The notes under the pieces were generated by a model. It was given only the letters and a program-made list of their open reading frames with translations. It ran no database searches and was not told where the DNA came from. DNA of 64,000 nucleotides. Origin: Leptospira meyeri. GTDB lineage: Bacteria; Spirochaetota; Leptospiria; Leptospirales; Leptospiraceae. Numbering within the stretch: position 1 is the stretch's first letter; each line of letters begins with the position of its first letter. This document shows, in pieces, positions 48,139 to 57,547 of this stretch. A program made the position numbers and the translations under genes. The stretch covers positions 434,001-498,000 of the forward strand of contig NZ_SORO01000001.1 of the NCBI RefSeq assembly GCF_004368965.1, given 5' to 3'.

Positions 48139-48156
48139 GTGATAGATTTCTATCAC
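48139..48156. promoter_or_regulatory. 18-bp perfect palindrome between divergent genes, possible operator
   Basis: GTGATAGATTTCTATCAC: 7-bp perfect arms with a 4-nt centre, 28 bp before the start of the HAMP-PP2C gene and upstream of the exported-protein gene. Symmetry, spacing and placement between divergent starts fit a dimeric repressor or activator site. No regulator is adjacent. Confidence 0.5.
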
Positions 48157-48184
48157 TTAATTATCGACAATACAAGTAATTGCC

Positions 48185-49702
48185 GTGAACAAAAGCAAAA
48201 TCAAAACGACGAATTCCTTACGATTTAAGATTGGACTCTTTTATTCCCTTCTTGCCTTACTCAATATCATCTTTTTTACGGTGATGATTTTTGAAAATCA
48301 ATCGGATTTACTTCTAAAGAACTTTCAATTCCAGTCGGAAAACCTAGCCAACACAATTCTTGCAGACATCCAATCCATTGGACTTTCTGGTGCAAAAGAC
48401 GAAAGTTTTGAAGTTTTTCGTAAAACCTTAAAATTGTACGAAATTACAAAATTTTCTATCTTTGATCCAGATGGAAAAATCATTCTCTCCGAACCAGATT
48501 CGGGACCGGGAAACAAAGAGATTGGCGACGATGTTTTAAAAAAGACCAAAGAAGTTTCCTCCGATAAAGAAGGTAATCTATTCAAAGCTCGATATAGTTT
48601 AGATCTAAATGAATCGGATTTTACAGTGAACTTTCTTTTACCAATTAGACTTTCCGATTCGAAAGAGGTCTTTCTTTTTACCCATTTCAATATTTCAACC
48701 ATCCAGGATCGATTAAAACAACTCTACATCCAAGTGGGTTATGCGGTTCTTTGGGGAATCGTATTTCATATTATTTTTGCTATTCTTGTCTACCGAGCCA
48801 TTTTCAAACGAGTTGGCTCTTTAGAAGTTGCCTTCAAAGAAATGGCAACTGGCAACCTAAAATCTCGAGTCACTTGGGATTTTAGAAGTAATGACGAATT
48901 AGATAGTTTAGGTAAGTCATTTAACTTAATGGCTGAAGAGATCCAAAATAAAGTAACGACTATTACACGGTTAAATGAAGAGATCAATCAAGAACTACAA
49001 ATCGGAAAAGAGGTACAAGAGTTATTTTTACCTTCCGTAAAAAAATTCAAAAAATTCAATATTGGTAAATTATATAGGCCAATGCGAGAAGTATCTGGAG
49101 ATTTATACCAATACTTTCAATTTCCTGAAAACAATTACTATGGATTCTTTTTGGCAGATGCTTCTGGACACGGGGTTTCCGCAGCACTTGTAACAGTTGT
49201 AATGGCGATGTCCTTACAAGCCATAATGAAAGAAAATCATTCAGCGATCCAAGCAATCAACCAATTAGGAGAAGTTATTGCCAATCGACTCCAAGCCTCC
49301 TTTTTTGCAACAGGAGTCTTTGTTGTTTTCGAAGAACCTGGAGTTGTAAAATTTGTGAATGCAGGTCATAATGCTCCGTTTATCATTCGACCATCAACAA
49401 AAGAAATCACTTATGTTGATAGTTCCGGTCCACCTCTCGGTATGGGTGACGATATTCAGTATTCTTTAGAATCTTTTCCCGTTCTTCCTGGAGATAAAAT
49501 CATTCTCTATACAGATGGTGTTGTAGAAACACCGATCAAGGAAGGTGGACTTTTTGGATTGGAAAGATTTACGGAAGTTGTTTTAGAAAATATCCATTTA
49601 CCAAACTCAGAAATTGTGGAAAAGGCAATGGCACTTCTCGAAGAAAAACATGAGGAATATAAGGATGATGTGACAATGATTGTCCTTGATGTACCGGAAT
49701 GA
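48185..49702 (+). CDS. Membrane HAMP - PP2C (SpoIIE) phosphatase
   Basis: A 505-aa inner-membrane sensor phosphatase. GTG start; membrane helix about 15-35 (IGLFYSLLALLNIIFFTVMI), a periplasmic sensor of about 140 residues, a second helix about 178-200 (VLWGIVFHIIFAILVYRAIF), a HAMP linker (LEVAFKEMATGNLKSRVTWD), a coiled coil, then a SpoIIE/RsbU PP2C domain with VSGDLYQYFQF, FFLADASGHGVSAALVTV, LYTDGVVETPIKEG and YKDDVTMIVLDVPE. Such enzymes dephosphorylate STAS anti-anti-sigma factors; a STAS protein is encoded two genes downstream on the other strand (51280-51603), a plausible partner. ATGA overlap with the next gene. Confidence 0.9.
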   Translation: MNKSKIKTTNSLRFKIGLFYSLLALLNIIFFTVMIFENQSDLLLKNFQFQSENLANTILADIQSIGLSGAKDESFEVFRKTLKLYEITKFSIFDPDGKIILSEPDSGPGNKEIGDDVLKKTKEVSSDKEGNLFKARYSLDLNESDFTVNFLLPIRLSDSKEVFLFTHFNISTIQDRLKQLYIQVGYAVLWGIVFHIIFAILVYRAIFKRVGSLEVAFKEMATGNLKSRVTWDFRSNDELDSLGKSFNLMAEEIQNKVTTITRLNEEINQELQIGKEVQELFLPSVKKFKKFNIGKLYRPMREVSGDLYQYFQFPENNYYGFFLADASGHGVSAALVTVVMAMSLQAIMKENHSAIQAINQLGEVIANRLQASFFATGVFVVFEEPGVVKFVNAGHNAPFIIRPSTKEITYVDSSGPPLGMGDDIQYSLESFPVLPGDKIILYTDGVVETPIKEGGLFGLERFTEVVLENIHLPNSEIVEKAMALLEEKHEEYKDDVTMIVLDVPE

Positions 49703-51255
49703 AAAAGTTTTTCTTTTTCTCACTTTTCTTTGTTCTGTTTTTCTTTTTTGCATTGGCTTCCCAGTCCATAGTCAGTGTCAAACTACAAGAATTACGTTTC
49801 GGAATTCTTCGGGACCAACTGATGAACTACGAACTCTCTTCTCAAACCTTACGAGAAAGACTAAAACAAATGTTTCTTTCCAAAGATGATTATATGACCG
49901 AAGTAAAAGTCAATATCTTGGAATCGGGAATTATGAATTCGGAAACAGAAGGTTTAGATCTAAAGATGAGTTGGCAAGATCAATTTGGTCTTTATGTCAT
50001 CAATTCCGTGCGATTTTTGAATTTTAAACCAGCTCTGGAATTAGAGGAACAACAAAAAACAATCATTCGATTGCAATTTGCTTTCTATATGGAAAGGACA
50101 AGAAAGTATCCCATTGCTTCAAAAAAATACCAAGAACTAGAGGATTCCGTTACTTCTTCTTTATCTGATGAAATGGCATTCACACTCCTACACCATGGAT
50201 ACTGTTTGGTAATGATGGGTGAAAGAGAAAAAGCATTTGTCAAACTCACCAAAGCCATTGACTTATTTCCAGGAACACACTATGCAGAAAATGCAAGCCT
50301 TCTCATTAGTTTTTTAGAAGAGGGTGAAAAGAAAAAAGAAGAACTCAAAAACAAAAAAAAATCTCCTGAGGAATTGGCATATTCTCTTTTCCAAAGTGGA
50401 GATTACGAAGAAACTCTAAAAACTTTAGAAACTCTGCCTGTGTTAACCAAAGACCAATCTTATGTCAAAGCTCGAGCAATGGAAGAACTTGGAAAAACAT
50501 CAAATGCAGTAAAAGAATACATACAACTAGTGAAACAAAAAGAAAATAAGGAAGTTGCCATCAGAGCAAATAGACGTTTGTTGTTAATTGGTAACTTTTA
50601 CCAGGAAAACAAATCCCTTGTCGCTTTTTCCAAAGAAGAAGCGACAAGGCTTGGTGACGCAAAAGCTGCTGAGAATATTGAGGAAGGAAAGAGTTTAGTT
50701 TTAAAACCTGTTATCATTGAAAAAGTTCTCAAAGCGGATACGGTATCGAATCTCTCAGAAGAAGAATCAAAAGAACTCAACCAAATCAAAGAGAATATCC
50801 GCGAATCTTTGGAAGATTCCAAAGGCGAAACTACCAAACTAGCTGCGGTTGTCTCGGAGGAAAAAATTCCTCTCGTTCCCGAAATTGATGAATCAAAACC
50901 CCAAAAGATCGAAGATACATCGAACCTCGTAGAAGTGAAAAAAAACATTCCAAAATCTCCCTTAAAACTCAAAGTAAAGTTAAGGGATGGAAGGGAAGTG
51001 ATTTGCGAAGAAGTGAAAATTGAAGGGAACCTTGCCACACTCCAACTTGGTTCATTTGGGCTTAACCTCCCTTATGATCTAGTGGTTTCTGTCCAAGTTT
51101 CGGTAGATCGAGGAATTCCCGTTAAGTTAGTAACTGAATCCGGAACCCAAGGGGAATCCTATCGCTGGATTCAAAATAGTTCCGGAGATTGGACTAAACC
51201 AAAATCAAATGAAGAGCCGGTAGTTAGGGGAGATGTAAAATCTTTTCGGCTCTAA
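49699..51255 (+). CDS. Exported TPR-repeat hypothetical protein
   Basis: A 518-aa protein with a hydrophobic N-terminus (FFFSLFFVLFFFFALASQSI) that is a signal peptide or anchor. Residues about 110-290 contain TPR-like helices (YPIASKKYQELEDSVTSSLS and AYSLFQSGDYEETLKTLETL), 300-410 a charged linker, and the last 100 residues a beta-rich segment (LKLKVKLRDGREVICEEVKI) resembling the repeat at the start of the protein encoded at 47056. Overlaps the PP2C gene by 4 bp, so it is likely part of the same signalling unit. Confidence 0.65.
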   Translation: MKKFFFFSLFFVLFFFFALASQSIVSVKLQELRFGILRDQLMNYELSSQTLRERLKQMFLSKDDYMTEVKVNILESGIMNSETEGLDLKMSWQDQFGLYVINSVRFLNFKPALELEEQQKTIIRLQFAFYMERTRKYPIASKKYQELEDSVTSSLSDEMAFTLLHHGYCLVMMGEREKAFVKLTKAIDLFPGTHYAENASLLISFLEEGEKKKEELKNKKKSPEELAYSLFQSGDYEETLKTLETLPVLTKDQSYVKARAMEELGKTSNAVKEYIQLVKQKENKEVAIRANRRLLLIGNFYQENKSLVAFSKEEATRLGDAKAAENIEEGKSLVLKPVIIEKVLKADTVSNLSEEESKELNQIKENIRESLEDSKGETTKLAAVVSEEKIPLVPEIDESKPQKIEDTSNLVEVKKNIPKSPLKLKVKLRDGREVICEEVKIEGNLATLQLGSFGLNLPYDLVVSVQVSVDRGIPVKLVTESGTQGESYRWIQNSSGDWTKPKSNEEPVVRGDVKSFRL

Positions 51256-51279
51256 AATGAAAAAAGGAGAAAGTAGGTC

Positions 51280-51603
51280 TTAAGGAAGTTCTGCCTCTCC
51301 ACCTAAAATAGTAAAAAACTTATCCAAACTCGAAAGTTTCAAAATCACCATAACATCTTGGCTGACATTGAGTAAAAAGAACTGACCTTCTTCCGACTTA
51401 AGCTTCTTTTGGAGATTGGCTAGTAAGGCAATTCCAGAGGAATCCAAAAGTTTGATGTTGACCATGTCAATTGCTACCGACTCGGCTCCGTCATCGATGA
51501 TTTTATGGAGTTCTTTTTTTAATGCGGGTGCAGAATATATATCGAGGGAACCCTCTAGAGTAACAACTGTATGATTTTTAACTTGTTTTGTTGTGAAATT
51601 CAT
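51280..51603 (-). CDS. STAS-domain anti-anti-sigma factor
   Basis: A 107-aa single-domain protein of the SpoIIAA/RsbV family. ATG 51603 is supported by AGGAAG 6 nt upstream; a longer frame to 51645 is unlikely. It shows FTTKQVKNHTVVTLEGSLDI, then the phosphorylatable Ser in IKLLDSSGIALLANLQKKL and VSQDVMVILKLSSLDKFFTI. In partner-switching systems this Ser is phosphorylated by an anti-sigma kinase and dephosphorylated by a SpoIIE-type PP2C; the HAMP-PP2C protein two genes away is a candidate. Confidence 0.9.
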   Translation of the reverse strand: MNFTTKQVKNHTVVTLEGSLDIYSAPALKKELHKIIDDGAESVAIDMVNIKLLDSSGIALLANLQKKLKSEEGQFFLLNVSQDVMVILKLSSLDKFFTILGGEAELP

Positions 51604-51712
51604 TGAACTTCCTACTGGCACGTATACTATCTGTTTACTTGCCAATTTTGTAAAGAATTTTTGTGGAAACTTGTTTCACTTGCAGCACTAGCCATTTTGA
51701 TTAGAAAAAACC

Positions 51713-51892
51713 CTAGGTTTGTAACTTTTTTAAAACTAAGGTAATCGCTTGGTTGAAACCATCGTAACCACCCTTGTCATAATCATTGAGTCCCTTATAA
51801 TCCAAATCACTCATGTCCAAGAGTAATTTCCTAAGTTCATGCTCTAAAGATTCTTTTTTAATATAATTCGTTTCAAAAGTTTTCGGATGCAC
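51713..51892 (-). CDS. Small 59-aa hypothetical protein
   Basis: A short frame in the 366-bp gap between the STAS gene and the GGDEF-EAL gene, GTG 51892 to TAG 51713. It reads VHPKTFETNYIKKESLEHEL, then RKLLLDMSDLDYKGLNDYDK and GGYDGFNQAITLVLKKLQT, a balanced, charged, helical-looking composition without low-complexity bias and with one in-frame TAA 14 codons before the start. No obvious ribosome binding site; CTG at 51904 is an alternative start. No family recognised. Confidence 0.5.
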   Translation of the reverse strand: MHPKTFETNYIKKESLEHELRKLLLDMSDLDYKGLNDYDKGGYDGFNQAITLVLKKLQT

Positions 51893-51969
51893 TGTCCATA
51901 TCAGACGAAAAAACCTAGTTTTTTCGAATCTTTTTTAGGTTGAGATTTTAGGAAAAATACGAATTCTTA
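51893..51969. repeat. Inverted repeat in the rest of the gap
   Basis: CGAAAAAAC (51906-51914) and GTTTTTTCG (51918-51926) are perfect 9-bp arms around CTA, upstream of both the small - strand frame and the + strand signalling gene. It could be an operator or a weak terminator-like hairpin. Nothing else is seen here. Confidence 0.45.
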
Positions 51970-54112
51970 GTGGGAGAGATAGCCATACCGGCAACTACAA
52001 TGGGCAGTCCAATCAGCGTTCTAATACTCGAAAACGATTCTAATAGTGTATTTGATCTTGTGCGAGAGATGAAAGCCAACGGCCTCAGTCCTCTTTACCG
52101 AGTGGTCGAAACTTTCCATGCTTGGGAGGCTACCGTTCATGAAGAAGACTGGGACGCAATCATCTGCAGTACAAGAGAACCTTTTCATTCCGAAATTCCA
52201 GTTTACTTACAATACTTAAACGACAAAAAAATCGATATTCCAGTGATCCTCCTGAGTGATAGCGAAGAATTCTCAAAAAACTTAAGTTATATGAAATCTG
52301 GAGTAAATGATCTCATTGATCGGAAAAACTTATTAAGACTAACAGAAGTTTTAGAAAGGGAAAGAAGGGAGCTCGTATACCGAAAAGAAAAAAACACTAC
52401 AGAAACTTTTTTATACCAATCACTACAAGAAATCCAACTTCAGAAATTTGCCCTTGATCAAGCCAATATCGTTTCTATTACCGATGCCAACGGTATTATC
52501 ACTTATGTAAACGATGCATTTTCCAAGGTAACAGGTTATGGTAAATCAGAACTGATTGGTCAAAACCATAGGATTATGAAATCCACGGACAAAACAAAAG
52601 AAGATTGGGCAAAAATTTGGGAAAGTATTCAAAAGGGAAATGTTTGGAGAGGGGAAATTCGTAACATCAGAAAAGATGGAAGTGATTATTGGGCAGATAC
52701 AACCATTGTTCCCTTCACAAGGCCAGATGGATCCGTATTTCAGTACATTGCCATCCATCATGATATCTCTGACAGAAAACTTGCCGAACAACAATTAACT
52801 CATGATGCATTTTATGATAGCCTAACAGGACTTCCGAACAGAGCACTATTTCTTGCAAGAATAGAACAAAAAATCTTTGCTTATAATACTAAGAGTACTG
52901 GATACCCAATTTTATTCTGTATTAATATTGATAATTTCAAACGAATCAATCATTCTCTTGGAAACGAAGCGGGGGACCAAATTCTTGTTATTTTTTCGGA
53001 ACGACTAAAACAGTTCTCAGATTCGGATGCCATCATCACAAGGCTCGGAGCAGATAACTTTTCTATTTTAATCACTCATCTCCTTTCCATTGATGAAGGA
53101 ATCAATTATGCGATGAGATTACTTGAACGATTGGGTGATCCTATTCCCCTTGGTGGATATGAAATTTATCTGACAGCATCTTGTGGAATATCCGCATTTG
53201 GACTTGGAGGTAAAGATGCAGATGTACTTTTACGAAATGCAGAAATTGCAATGTTTCATGCAAAATCGCAGAAGGTAGGAACTGTATCGGTTTTTAACCA
53301 AGCCATGCAGGAAAAAATCCATTTCCAATTGGAAATTCAAAACGATCTGAAAAAAGCGTTAACGCATAACGAAATATTTGTTTTTTATCAACCGATATTG
53401 GATATCAAAGAAAACAGAATCGGTCATTGGGAAGCGCTCGTTCGTTGGCGTCACCCGCAAAGGGGAATGGTATCCCCTGGAGAGTTCATTCCTTTGGCAG
53501 AGGATTCAGGTTTGATTGTCCCCATAACAAAATTTGTTTTAGAACAAGCAGCCAATGTCATCGAAGAAGTACAACTCAAACAAGGGCTTCCGATTTCTAT
53601 CGCTGTGAATCTAAGCCCACAAGTATTCTTTGATCAAAATATTTTCCATTGGATTGTGGATTTACACAATCGTCGAGGGATTCCTTATACATCCTTACAG
53701 GTTGAAATTACAGAGAGTTTGGCGATGAAAAACCTTTCCGAGACAGTTCCTATCCTTTCCAATCTAATCGATATCGGGGTAAAGGTTGCTTTGGATGATT
53801 TCGGAACCCGGTTTTTCCTCACTATCTTACTTAGAGAAACTTCCGCTCTCCATCGTCAAAATTGATAAATCTTTTTTGAATAATGTAGAGGAAGGATCCA
53901 AGGAAAGTTTTTTATTAATTTCTATCATTAACATGGCACATGACCTAGGATATTCGGTAGTAGCAGAAGGCGTTGAGGAATTTGAGCAACTAGAACTTCT
54001 TAAGTCTTATGAATGTGATAAAATCCAGGGGTATTGGCTGTCTAAACCCATTGGAAACGACGAAGTTGTCCCTTTTATTCATGAATTTTATTCAAAACAG
54101 GAAAAGAAATGA
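51970..54112 (+). pseudogene. Pseudoreceiver-PAS-GGDEF-EAL protein broken by a 1-base insertion
   Basis: Encodes a receiver-like N-terminus (phospho-acceptor Asp replaced in WDAIICSTREP), a PAS domain (about 160-270), a GGDEF domain with the degenerate signature RLGADNFSIL, and an EAL phosphodiesterase (EALVRWRHPQ, VEITESLAM, ALDDFGT). In the run CCC at 53807-53809 one C is extra: without it the text reads LDDFGTGFSSLSYLEKL, continuing KIDKSF, VVAEGVEE and KIQGYWLSKP to the stop at 54112. As it stands the frame ends at 53865 and loses the catalytic Lys, Glu and Gln. Start is GTG 51970 or ATG 52000; neither has a clear ribosome binding site. Sequencing error or real mutation cannot be told apart here. 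Confidence 0.8.
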
Positions 54113-54885
54113 TTCGAATTTTAAATTTAGTTTTTATAATCCCCATTCTCATTCATTGCAGTACATCTCCAACTGGAAGAAGACAGATTTTGTTAGTCAA
54201 AGATGCAGAAATGAATGAAATGGGTGGAACCGCATTTTCAGAAATGAAAACTAAAACTCCTATCGATTCCTCTACCATAGCAAATACTTATGTCAATTGT
54301 ATTGTTTCGGCAGAGTTAGCAGTGACCACCGATACAACGGGTGTGGATTCTTGGGAAGTAGTTGTATTCAAAGACAATACACCTAATGCGTTTGCATTGC
54401 CTGGTGGTAAAATTGGTGTTCACACAGGTATGTTTTCTGTTTCTAAAAACAAAGACCAACTAGCAGCTGTGATTGGACATGAAATTGGTCATGTGATTGC
54501 TCGGCACGGAAATGAACGAGTTTCCCAAAACCAACTTGCTGGTGGGTCTGTTAAAATTTTAGAGAGTTTAGGAAAACCGACGGTTGCTGGTGCACTCGGG
54601 TTGGGTGCTAAATTTGGAATCCTACTACCATTTTCAAGGGAACACGAATCAGAAGCTGATTTGATTGGATTGGAGCTGATGGCGAAAGCCGGATTTGACC
54701 CAAGACAAAGTGTAGAACTTTGGAAAAATATGAGTGCTCTCGGTGGAAACAAACCGAATGAATTGTTATCAACGCACCCGTCTGATGCAACTAGGATGAA
54801 ACAGCTGAATTCAGCTATGCCGAAAGCTTTGGCTCTTTGGGAAAAGGCAAAGGCAGAAGGGAAACGTCCCAACTGCCAACTATAA
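54109..54885 (+). CDS. M48-family metalloprotease lipoprotein
   Basis: A 258-aa lipoprotein: signal FIIPILIHC with Cys at about 17 (lipobox LIHC-STS). The zinc site is IGHEIGHVIARHGNERVSQ (HExxH) with the third ligand in REHESEADLIGLELMAKAG. M48 periplasmic members such as LoiP/YcaL and BepA act in outer-membrane protein quality control. The 3' end LSTHPSDATRMKQL is typical. The ATG overlaps the stop of the EAL gene (ATGA), so it lies in the same transcript. Confidence 0.9.
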   Translation: MIRILNLVFIIPILIHCSTSPTGRRQILLVKDAEMNEMGGTAFSEMKTKTPIDSSTIANTYVNCIVSAELAVTTDTTGVDSWEVVVFKDNTPNAFALPGGKIGVHTGMFSVSKNKDQLAAVIGHEIGHVIARHGNERVSQNQLAGGSVKILESLGKPTVAGALGLGAKFGILLPFSREHESEADLIGLELMAKAGFDPRQSVELWKNMSALGGNKPNELLSTHPSDATRMKQLNSAMPKALALWEKAKAEGKRPNCQL

Positions 54886-54893
54886 ATTGACCA

Positions 54894-55433
54894 TCATTCG
54901 CAGAGTAGTTTTCTTCCTGTGATTTTACAATTTCGTGCTTTACCTTCGTCAGTCAGAACACCAATTCCTTCTTGACCATCGGATGTAAAGTCACCGGAAA
55001 CAGATTTTCCATCTTTGAAACTGTATGTACCTTTGCCATTGATTTGTCCGTTTTGGAATTCTCCGACGTATTTATCCCCATTTTTGAAATGATACTCACC
55101 CGGACCTTGTTTTTTATCTTCTAAATAAGTTCCGCTAAATTTTTCACCGTCAGCATAGAGAAAACTTCCTGCACCTTCTCGCAGGTCGTTTTTAAATGAT
55201 CCTGTATAAACATCGCCGTTGTCATATACATATTTACCGATCCCGTTGACACAATTCCCTTCGATACAGCCAAATTTTTTTCCACCCTTTTCAGGATCTT
55301 CAATGTTGGCATTTCTTGCAGTGGATTTAGGATCTTGGTTGGTTTGTTCATCCTTAGAATCAGGAGAAGCACAGGCCAAATAGATTGGTAAAAGAAACAT
55401 TCCACAAACAAAGTGGCGAAAGGATAAATTCAT
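54894..55433 (-). CDS. MORN-repeat lipoprotein
   Basis: About 179 aa. ATG 55433 with GGGGGA upstream gives a lipoprotein signal FVCGMFLLPIYLAC (lipobox LAC-AS). The mature part is a low-complexity linker followed by 4-5 MORN repeats (YDNGDVYTGSFKNDLREGAG, YADGEKFSGTYLEDKKQGPG, FKNGDKYVGEFQNGQINGKG, FKDGKSVSGDFTSDGQEGIG). MORN repeats form extended beta structures that bind lipids or partners; role unknown. The gene starts 47 bp past the stop of the helicase gene on the same strand and may be transcribed with it. Convergent with the M48 gene. Confidence 0.8.
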   Translation of the reverse strand: MNLSFRHFVCGMFLLPIYLACASPDSKDEQTNQDPKSTARNANIEDPEKGGKKFGCIEGNCVNGIGKYVYDNGDVYTGSFKNDLREGAGSFLYADGEKFSGTYLEDKKQGPGEYHFKNGDKYVGEFQNGQINGKGTYSFKDGKSVSGDFTSDGQEGIGVLTDEGKARNCKITGRKLLCE

Positions 55434-55480
55434 ACGTCCCCCAAATATGAAACCCATAGTAAGAGAAGATTTTATAGAAA

Positions 55481-57469
55481 TCAATTCAAAAAGTATCGTT
55501 GAATGTCTAGGAAGCGGTCGTTTTCCAACTTAGATTTTGGAATCTCTTGTTGATTTTCTGTTGTCACCGGATTTTCTTCTTCGACAAGTTCTGATAAATT
55601 GGGCAAATCAACCAAAAAACGACTGATTGTTGTTAAACGATTTTTATCAGTAAACACTGGTGATGTTAAATACAGACCTTGTTTGGCTCTGGTGATTGCT
55701 ACATAAAACAAACGTCTTTCTTCTTCCAATTCTTGTGTTGTTTTAATTCGAGAACTAGGCAAACTTCCTTCTACCACTTGCATAGTAAAAACATATTTCC
55801 ACTCTAGACCCTTTGCTGAATGAATGGTGGATAAGGTCAAAAAATCATCTTCTTTGGAATCTAGGGGACTTGTATCCATTCGTTCCGTTGGATCCAAGGT
55901 CAAATTAGCCAAATAATCAGATAGATTCGGAGAGGATTTACTTAAAATTTTAAACGACTCCAAATCCAATTTTCTTTTATCAAAATCATCATACTCATCT
56001 TCCAAAATAGGAAAATAATGAGTTAGGATCGCTTCGACAATCGCCATACTATTTCGCAAATTTAAACTTTGAGACTGAAAAACTTTGATTAGTTTTTGAA
56101 AGGATGTTTTTGCCTGTTCAGGGATCCCTAAAAAGAATGTTGGCGAATTGAACACAAGGTCCCATTGAAACCCATTTGTTTCTAAATTCTTATAAAGAAC
56201 CTGAGCATATTTTTTACCGATATGTTTCTCTAATAGTAAAACTCGATTCCATGAAAGTATGTCTTTGGGATTATCGATGATACGAAGGTAAGCAAGTAAA
56301 TCCTTTACGTGAGCTAAATCCAAAAATCGTTTCCCCCCATACTTTCGAAATGGGATTTGTTTTGCAGTGAGTTTCACTTCTAACAGATTGGAGATATAAC
56401 CGGCTCGAAAAAGAACAACAATTTCAGAAAGGGGAGTTCTATCTTCATACAATGCCAAAATTTCTTCCGTGATCCAATTTGCCTCTTCCTCTGAAGATTC
56501 AAATTTTACATGTTTTGGTTTGTTTGAACTAGATTGTTTGTTTGAAACTAAATGTTTTTTATAATTTTCTTTACTTTGGTCTAAAACAGAATTTGCTAAT
56601 TCCAAAATCGGCTGAGTGCTTCGATAGTTTTCCGTTAGATGAATTATTTTAGTGTTGGGAAAAATTTTAGGAAAATCCAACATATTGTTAACATTGGCAC
56701 CGCGAAATCCATAAATACATTGGGCGTCATCACCCACAACTAATATATTCTGGTGTTTACTTGCCAACAAACAAGCAATATGTGCCTGGATTCGATTGGT
56801 ATCTTGGTATTCGTCAACCAAGATATATTGATATTGTAATCCAACACGTTCCCGGATGGATTCGTCTTCCATTAAGATTTTTCTTGTGAAATCAAGTAAG
56901 TCATCAAAATCCAATGAATTGTGTTTAAGTTTGAGATCTATATACTTTGATTTAATCTCTTGGATTTCTTGGGTAAGCCCAAGAAACATAGGGTATTCTT
57001 TTTGTAGGAGTTTTTCTAAAGATATTTGTAAGTTGAAACAACTAGAAAAGATCTCTACTAAAGTTTCTTTTTTGGGAAACCGAACTTGTTTGGTGACAAT
57101 CTGATCCCGAGCCATCCCCACAAGACTTGTGGCATCATCTTCATCCAAAATCGTAAAATTTGAATTGAGGGAAACAACTAAGGAATATTTCCGAAGGAAG
57201 TGATGGCAAAAGGAATGAAAAGTCCCACCTTGTACAGACAACATGCGCGAATCGAGTTTCGTAGCCGCACGATTTAACATCTCTTTGGCTGCCCGCCTTG
57301 TAAAAGTTAAAAGCAATAGGGAACTTGGGTCAAATCCATTCTGAACAAGGGATGCCAATTTATTGACAAGAGTGTTAGTTTTTCCAGTACCAGCACCCGC
57401 CACAACCAGGATGGGACCCGGGGGGGATAAAATGACAGAATTTTGAGCCTCGTTTAAATCCTCATTCAC
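55481..57469 (-). CDS. UvrD/Rep-family SF1 DNA helicase
   Basis: A 662-aa superfamily 1A helicase. Motifs in order: I VAGAGTGKTNTLVNKLA, Ia FTRRAAKEMLNRAA, II LVDEYQDTNRIQ, III VGDDAQCIYGFRGAN, IV RSTQPILELANS, V TIHSAKGLEWKYVF and VI RRLFYVAITRAKQGL. Shorter than PcrA/UvrD (about 720 aa), with a short C-terminus. GTG start, no clear ribosome binding site. Probably DNA repair or replication restart; the exact paralogue (UvrD, Rep, PcrA) cannot be told by eye. Confidence 0.92.
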   Translation of the reverse strand: MNEDLNEAQNSVILSPPGPILVVAGAGTGKTNTLVNKLASLVQNGFDPSSLLLLTFTRRAAKEMLNRAATKLDSRMLSVQGGTFHSFCHHFLRKYSLVVSLNSNFTILDEDDATSLVGMARDQIVTKQVRFPKKETLVEIFSSCFNLQISLEKLLQKEYPMFLGLTQEIQEIKSKYIDLKLKHNSLDFDDLLDFTRKILMEDESIRERVGLQYQYILVDEYQDTNRIQAHIACLLASKHQNILVVGDDAQCIYGFRGANVNNMLDFPKIFPNTKIIHLTENYRSTQPILELANSVLDQSKENYKKHLVSNKQSSSNKPKHVKFESSEEEANWITEEILALYEDRTPLSEIVVLFRAGYISNLLEVKLTAKQIPFRKYGGKRFLDLAHVKDLLAYLRIIDNPKDILSWNRVLLLEKHIGKKYAQVLYKNLETNGFQWDLVFNSPTFFLGIPEQAKTSFQKLIKVFQSQSLNLRNSMAIVEAILTHYFPILEDEYDDFDKRKLDLESFKILSKSSPNLSDYLANLTLDPTERMDTSPLDSKEDDFLTLSTIHSAKGLEWKYVFTMQVVEGSLPSSRIKTTQELEEERRLFYVAITRAKQGLYLTSPVFTDKNRLTTISRFLVDLPNLSELVEEENPVTTENQQEIPKSKLENDRFLDIQRYFLN

Positions 57470-57497
57470 AATACAGAGATTTGTTGTATGGATTCTG

Positions 57498-57530
57498 TTG
57501 ACAAACGCTAATTATTGTATTTGATAGATG
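57498..57530 (+). promoter_or_regulatory. Possible promoter of the receiver-kinase gene
   Basis: TTGACA at 57498-57503 is a perfect -35 element; a weak -10 (TATTTG or TTGATA) lies 14-17 nt downstream. Transcription would begin about 57530, which supports the ATG at 57548 as start rather than the TTG at 57515. Confidence 0.35.
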
Positions 57531-57547
57531 AATCCGGTTTTAATGAT

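Noticed and set aside
53801..53820. Programmed frameshift in the EAL gene
   Set aside because: The site (ACC-C-GGT) is not a known slippery sequence and has no stop codon or internal Shine-Dalgarno in a stimulating position; simple insertion is more likely.
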